Shown here piece after piece: positions 25,270-27,638 of a DNA stretch of 27,638 nucleotides. The position numbers and the translations under genes were made by a program. The stretch is from Candidatus Dependentiae bacterium. GTDB taxonomy: Bacteria; Babelota; Babeliae; Babelales; UASB340. The stretch spans positions 1-27,638 of the forward strand of contig JAHIKO010000041.1 of the NCBI GenBank assembly GCA_018897535.1, written 5' to 3'. How positions within the stretch are numbered: the stretch's first letter is position 1; each line of letters opens with the position of its first letter. A model generated the notes under the pieces. That model saw only the letters and a list, made by a program, of their open reading frames with translations, searched no databases and had not been told where the DNA came from.

Positions 25270-26395
25270 AAAAATTGGTGTTTTAAAAAGATTGTATACC
25301 GGATCTTATAGCGATATTGATAAAAAATACGTATCAAAAAAATTTATCATAAATAATAATAATTTTAGTAGAATAAATTTTTTATTTTCAAAATTAAGAT
25401 TTTATAAATATTTAAATAAATCCAAATTACATAGATTTCAAGATAATGTTTTTGATAATTGGTTGTCCAAAAATATTTTAAAAGAAAAAGAGATTGATAT
25501 CTTTGTCGGTTGGGCCAACTATTTTTATAAAAGTTTAAATAATATAAAAAAAACAGGCGCAAAAATTATTTTAGAATCAGGTTCAACACATATATTGGAG
25601 CAACAAAAATTATTAAATGAAGAGTATGAAACATTTGGAATAAAATATAGTGCTATAAATAAAAAAACTTTAGAAAAAGTTTTGTCTGAATATGATTCGG
25701 CTGATTATATAATGTCTCCGTCAAATTTCACTAAAAATAGTTTTTTAAAATATAATATTGCAGAAAATAAACTTTTGAATGTTCCATATGGTGTTGATGT
25801 AGATTTTTTTTCAAAAATAAAAAAACAAAATATAGGTAAATTTAGAGTAATTTTTGTGGGACTTGTTTGTCTTAGAAAAGGCGTGCAGTATTTACTTCAA
25901 GCTTGGCAAAAGTTAAATTTACCAATAGATAAAACTGAGCTTTTGATTGTTGGTAATATTTTGTCGGATATAAATCCATTTTTAAAAAATATAAAATTAA
26001 ATAAAAATGTGATTTTTTATGGAAGTACGGATAAAAATAACTTATCAAAGTTATATTCACAATCGAGTTTATTTGTTTTGCCCTCAATTGAAGAGGGTCT
26101 TTCTATGACAATTGCAGAGGCAATGGCTAGTGGATTGCCTGTGATTTGTACAACAAATACCGGTGGGCAAGATTTGATTCAAAATGGAGTTCAAGGTTTT
26201 ATCTCACAGATAAGAGATCCAGATGATTTGGCTGAAAAAATTTTATTTTGTTATACAAATAAAGATTTATGTAATCAAATGGGCTTATCGGGTGCTCAAA
26301 AAGTAAAAAATTTTACTTGGGATAATTATGGGCATAATATTTATAAAAAATATTTGGATATAATGGACAATATCAAATTGGAGAATAGTATATGA
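25208..26395 (+). CDS. Glycosyltransferase, GT4 family
   Basis: This is a GT-B fold retaining glycosyltransferase of 395 residues. The N-terminal half begins GGRFHAFHLAHQLEKIG. The C-terminal half has VPYGVDVDFF (192-201), FVGLVCLRKGVQYLLQAW (216-233, with the phosphate-binding RKG) and PSIEEGLSMTIAEAMASGLP (292-311), which carries the E-x7-E pair (E296/E304), followed by TTNTGG. It acts in the cytoplasm on a lipid-linked or sugar acceptor. Donor and acceptor are unknown. The ATG lies inside the preceding gene (62-base overlap), and its stop overlaps the next gene as ATGA. Confidence 0.9.
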   Translation: MKVVIAAGGRFHAFHLAHQLEKIGVLKRLYTGSYSDIDKKYVSKKFIINNNNFSRINFLFSKLRFYKYLNKSKLHRFQDNVFDNWLSKNILKEKEIDIFVGWANYFYKSLNNIKKTGAKIILESGSTHILEQQKLLNEEYETFGIKYSAINKKTLEKVLSEYDSADYIMSPSNFTKNSFLKYNIAENKLLNVPYGVDVDFFSKIKKQNIGKFRVIFVGLVCLRKGVQYLLQAWQKLNLPIDKTELLIVGNILSDINPFLKNIKLNKNVIFYGSTDKNNLSKLYSQSSLFVLPSIEEGLSMTIAEAMASGLPVICTTNTGGQDLIQNGVQGFISQIRDPDDLAEKILFCYTNKDLCNQMGLSGAQKVKNFTWDNYGHNIYKKYLDIMDNIKLENSI

Positions 26396-27147
26396 ATTTG
26401 TATGATAATGTTGCACAAACGCCATTTCAGTTGGATTTATTAAGAAGTGCAGTTAAATATCAGCAATGGTCACTACAAGCCGTAGAAAATTTTTTGGGAA
26501 ATAATATTTTGGAAATTGGTGCCGGCATTGGTAATATGTCCAGATGGTTGCCATTAAAAGAATCTTTAATTTTATCAGAAGTTGATTCAAAAATGCTTCC
26601 TGAACTAAAAAACACTGTAAATAAAACATTTGGTTTTAATCAAAATGTTGAAGTGTTACATATAAATTTATCAAAAGATTGGAAAAAAGATTTAATAAAT
26701 AAAAATATTGATACGATAGTATCTTTTAATGTAATGGAACATGTAGAAGATGATTATCTATTTTTTACCGATTTGGTTGATATTTTAAAACAAAATAAAA
26801 CTAATAATTTAAAAAGAATAATCACATTTGTTCCTGCGCATAAGCTTGCATATAATTCCATTGATAAAAATTATGATCATTTTAGGCGTTATTCAATTTC
26901 AGACTTAAAAAAAATAAAAAATTTAGTTATTCCTCAGGCTGATTTTTTTGCAAGATATTTTAATTCTTTTGGCCTTATCGGATGGTTTTTACATGGTAAT
27001 ATTTTGAAAAGAAAAGAAGTTACAAGCAGTATGGTTAATTCTTTTGAAACTATTTGTCCAATCATAAAGCCAATAGACAATTTTTTACAAACAAAGTTAA
27101 AATGTCCGTTTGGCCAATCCGTTTTTTCTGTAGTTAGTTTTAAATAA
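26392..27147 (+). CDS. Class I SAM-dependent methyltransferase
   Basis: Motif I is ILEIGAGIGNMSRWL (39-53), with the acidic residue ending strand 2 at SEVD (62-65). Motif IV is SFNVMEHVEDD (111-121). FVPAHKLAYNSIDKN (146-160) and DHFRRYS (162-168) are typical of the methyltransferases that accompany glycosyltransferases in bacterial glycan clusters. The 251-residue protein has no membrane segment apart from a short hydrophobic stretch near 193-201. It probably methylates a sugar, lipid carrier or glycan end. The exact target is unknown. ATGA overlap with the GT4 gene indicates cotranscription. Confidence 0.85.
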   Translation: MNLYDNVAQTPFQLDLLRSAVKYQQWSLQAVENFLGNNILEIGAGIGNMSRWLPLKESLILSEVDSKMLPELKNTVNKTFGFNQNVEVLHINLSKDWKKDLINKNIDTIVSFNVMEHVEDDYLFFTDLVDILKQNKTNNLKRIITFVPAHKLAYNSIDKNYDHFRRYSISDLKKIKNLVIPQADFFARYFNSFGLIGWFLHGNILKRKEVTSSMVNSFETICPIIKPIDNFLQTKLKCPFGQSVFSVVSFK

Positions 27148-27152
27148 AAATT

Positions 27153-27638
27153 ATGAAAATAAAAAAAATATTGCTAGTTGGTTTTTTTTCAAATAATAAT
27201 AAATATCGCTATGCAGATTCTTTTTGTAATAAGTTTATAAAATTGGGTTATGAAGTTAAAAAATTTGATTATAGAAAAAGATATTTTTTTATAAATTTTT
27301 TAAATAATCACATAATTAATTTTTTATTATTAAAAACAATTAAAAAATTTAATCCTGATCTTATTTTTTTTATAAAAGCCGAAAATATATATACAAAAAC
27401 GTTAAAAAAGTTAAAACAAAAAAATAGAATTATTGTTAATTTTTATCCGGATAATGTTTTTTCGTTATGGAATAGCAACTCAAATGAGCAGGTGTTAAAA
27501 AATTTGTCATATTATGATTACTTTTTATCTTGGGCAAAAATTTTAGAATTACCATTAAAAAGTGCAGGTGCTGAAAATGTTTACTATTTCCCATTTGCGT
27601 ATGACAAAAATATTTACGACAAAGAGATAATATTTTCA
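27153..27638 (+). CDS. N-terminal part of a probable CgeB-like glycosyltransferase (3' end outside window)
   Basis: The frame is open for 162 codons from ATG, five bases after the methyltransferase stop, to the window edge. The start MKIKKILLVGFFSNN forms a first beta strand. FNPDLIFFIKAENIY, VNFYPDNVFSLWN and YDYFLSWAKIL fit the N-terminal domain of CgeB/GT-B-type proteins, including a Y/F-P-D-N motif. The C-terminal nucleotide-binding half is not in view, so the family call is provisional. Position argues for a glycan role. Confidence 0.7.
   Translation, partial: MKIKKILLVGFFSNNNKYRYADSFCNKFIKLGYEVKKFDYRKRYFFINFLNNHIINFLLLKTIKKFNPDLIFFIKAENIYTKTLKKLKQKNRIIVNFYPDNVFSLWNSNSNEQVLKNLSYYDYFLSWAKILELPLKSAGAENVYYFPFAYDKNIYDKEIIFS

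Noticed and set aside
1..27638. tRNA, rRNA, CRISPR array, insertion sequence, integrase or transposase
   Set aside because: No structural RNA motif, spaced repeat array, transposase motif or terminal inverted repeat was seen on reading either strand.

Overview
This is an AT-rich bacterial window (about a quarter to 30% GC by eye) read with the standard genetic code, since TGA is used as a stop. Genes are tightly packed, and many junctions overlap as ATGA. The organism cannot be named from the sequence alone. Three features together suggest a host-associated, probably Gram-negative lineage, possibly Dependentiae (TM6)-like: small secreted protein families with no recognisable relatives, a secreted eukaryote-type phospholipase, and a large surface-glycan locus. 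That assignment is inference.

Region 1 (1-3890) holds the tail of an unrecognised gene, an unrecognised 170-residue gene whose upstream sequence looks like a broken signal-peptide gene, acetyl-CoA synthetase (acs), and a SurA-like periplasmic chaperone with a shrunken parvulin domain. A clear rho-independent terminator closes this region.

Region 2 (3891-6971) contains three consecutive genes with the same architecture: an N-terminal signal or anchor segment followed by two hydrophobic segments rich in small residues. I do not recognise the family. The first two share an identical 28-bp sequence across their start codons.

Region 3 (6977-21071) is a long, gap-free co-directional cluster for a surface glycan. 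wecB and wecC make UDP-ManNAcA, and manC and gmd make GDP-mannose and GDP-4-keto-6-deoxymannose. A two-domain oxidoreductase and an FAD-dependent UGM-like oxidoreductase lie among them. Three paralogous multi-membrane GT-C glycosyltransferases follow, plus a fourth, different one that is split in two frames.

Region 4 (21068-24171, minus strand) is a compact operon: a GtrB-type polyprenyl-phosphate glycosyltransferase, a secreted phospholipase of the eukaryotic cytosolic PLA2 type, and a NadD/CoaD-fold nucleotidyltransferase that unusually starts with a signal peptide. The last two genes overlap as TAATG.

Region 5 (24265-27638, plus strand) is divergent from region 4. It has a UDP-glucuronate decarboxylase (UDP-xylose synthase), a GT4 glycosyltransferase, a SAM methyltransferase and the start of another probable glycosyltransferase. 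The GT2 enzyme of region 4 probably charges polyprenyl phosphate with a sugar, which the GT-C enzymes of region 3 could transfer on the outer face of the membrane. The two secreted enzymes of region 4 are the best candidates for an undescribed, possibly host-directed function.
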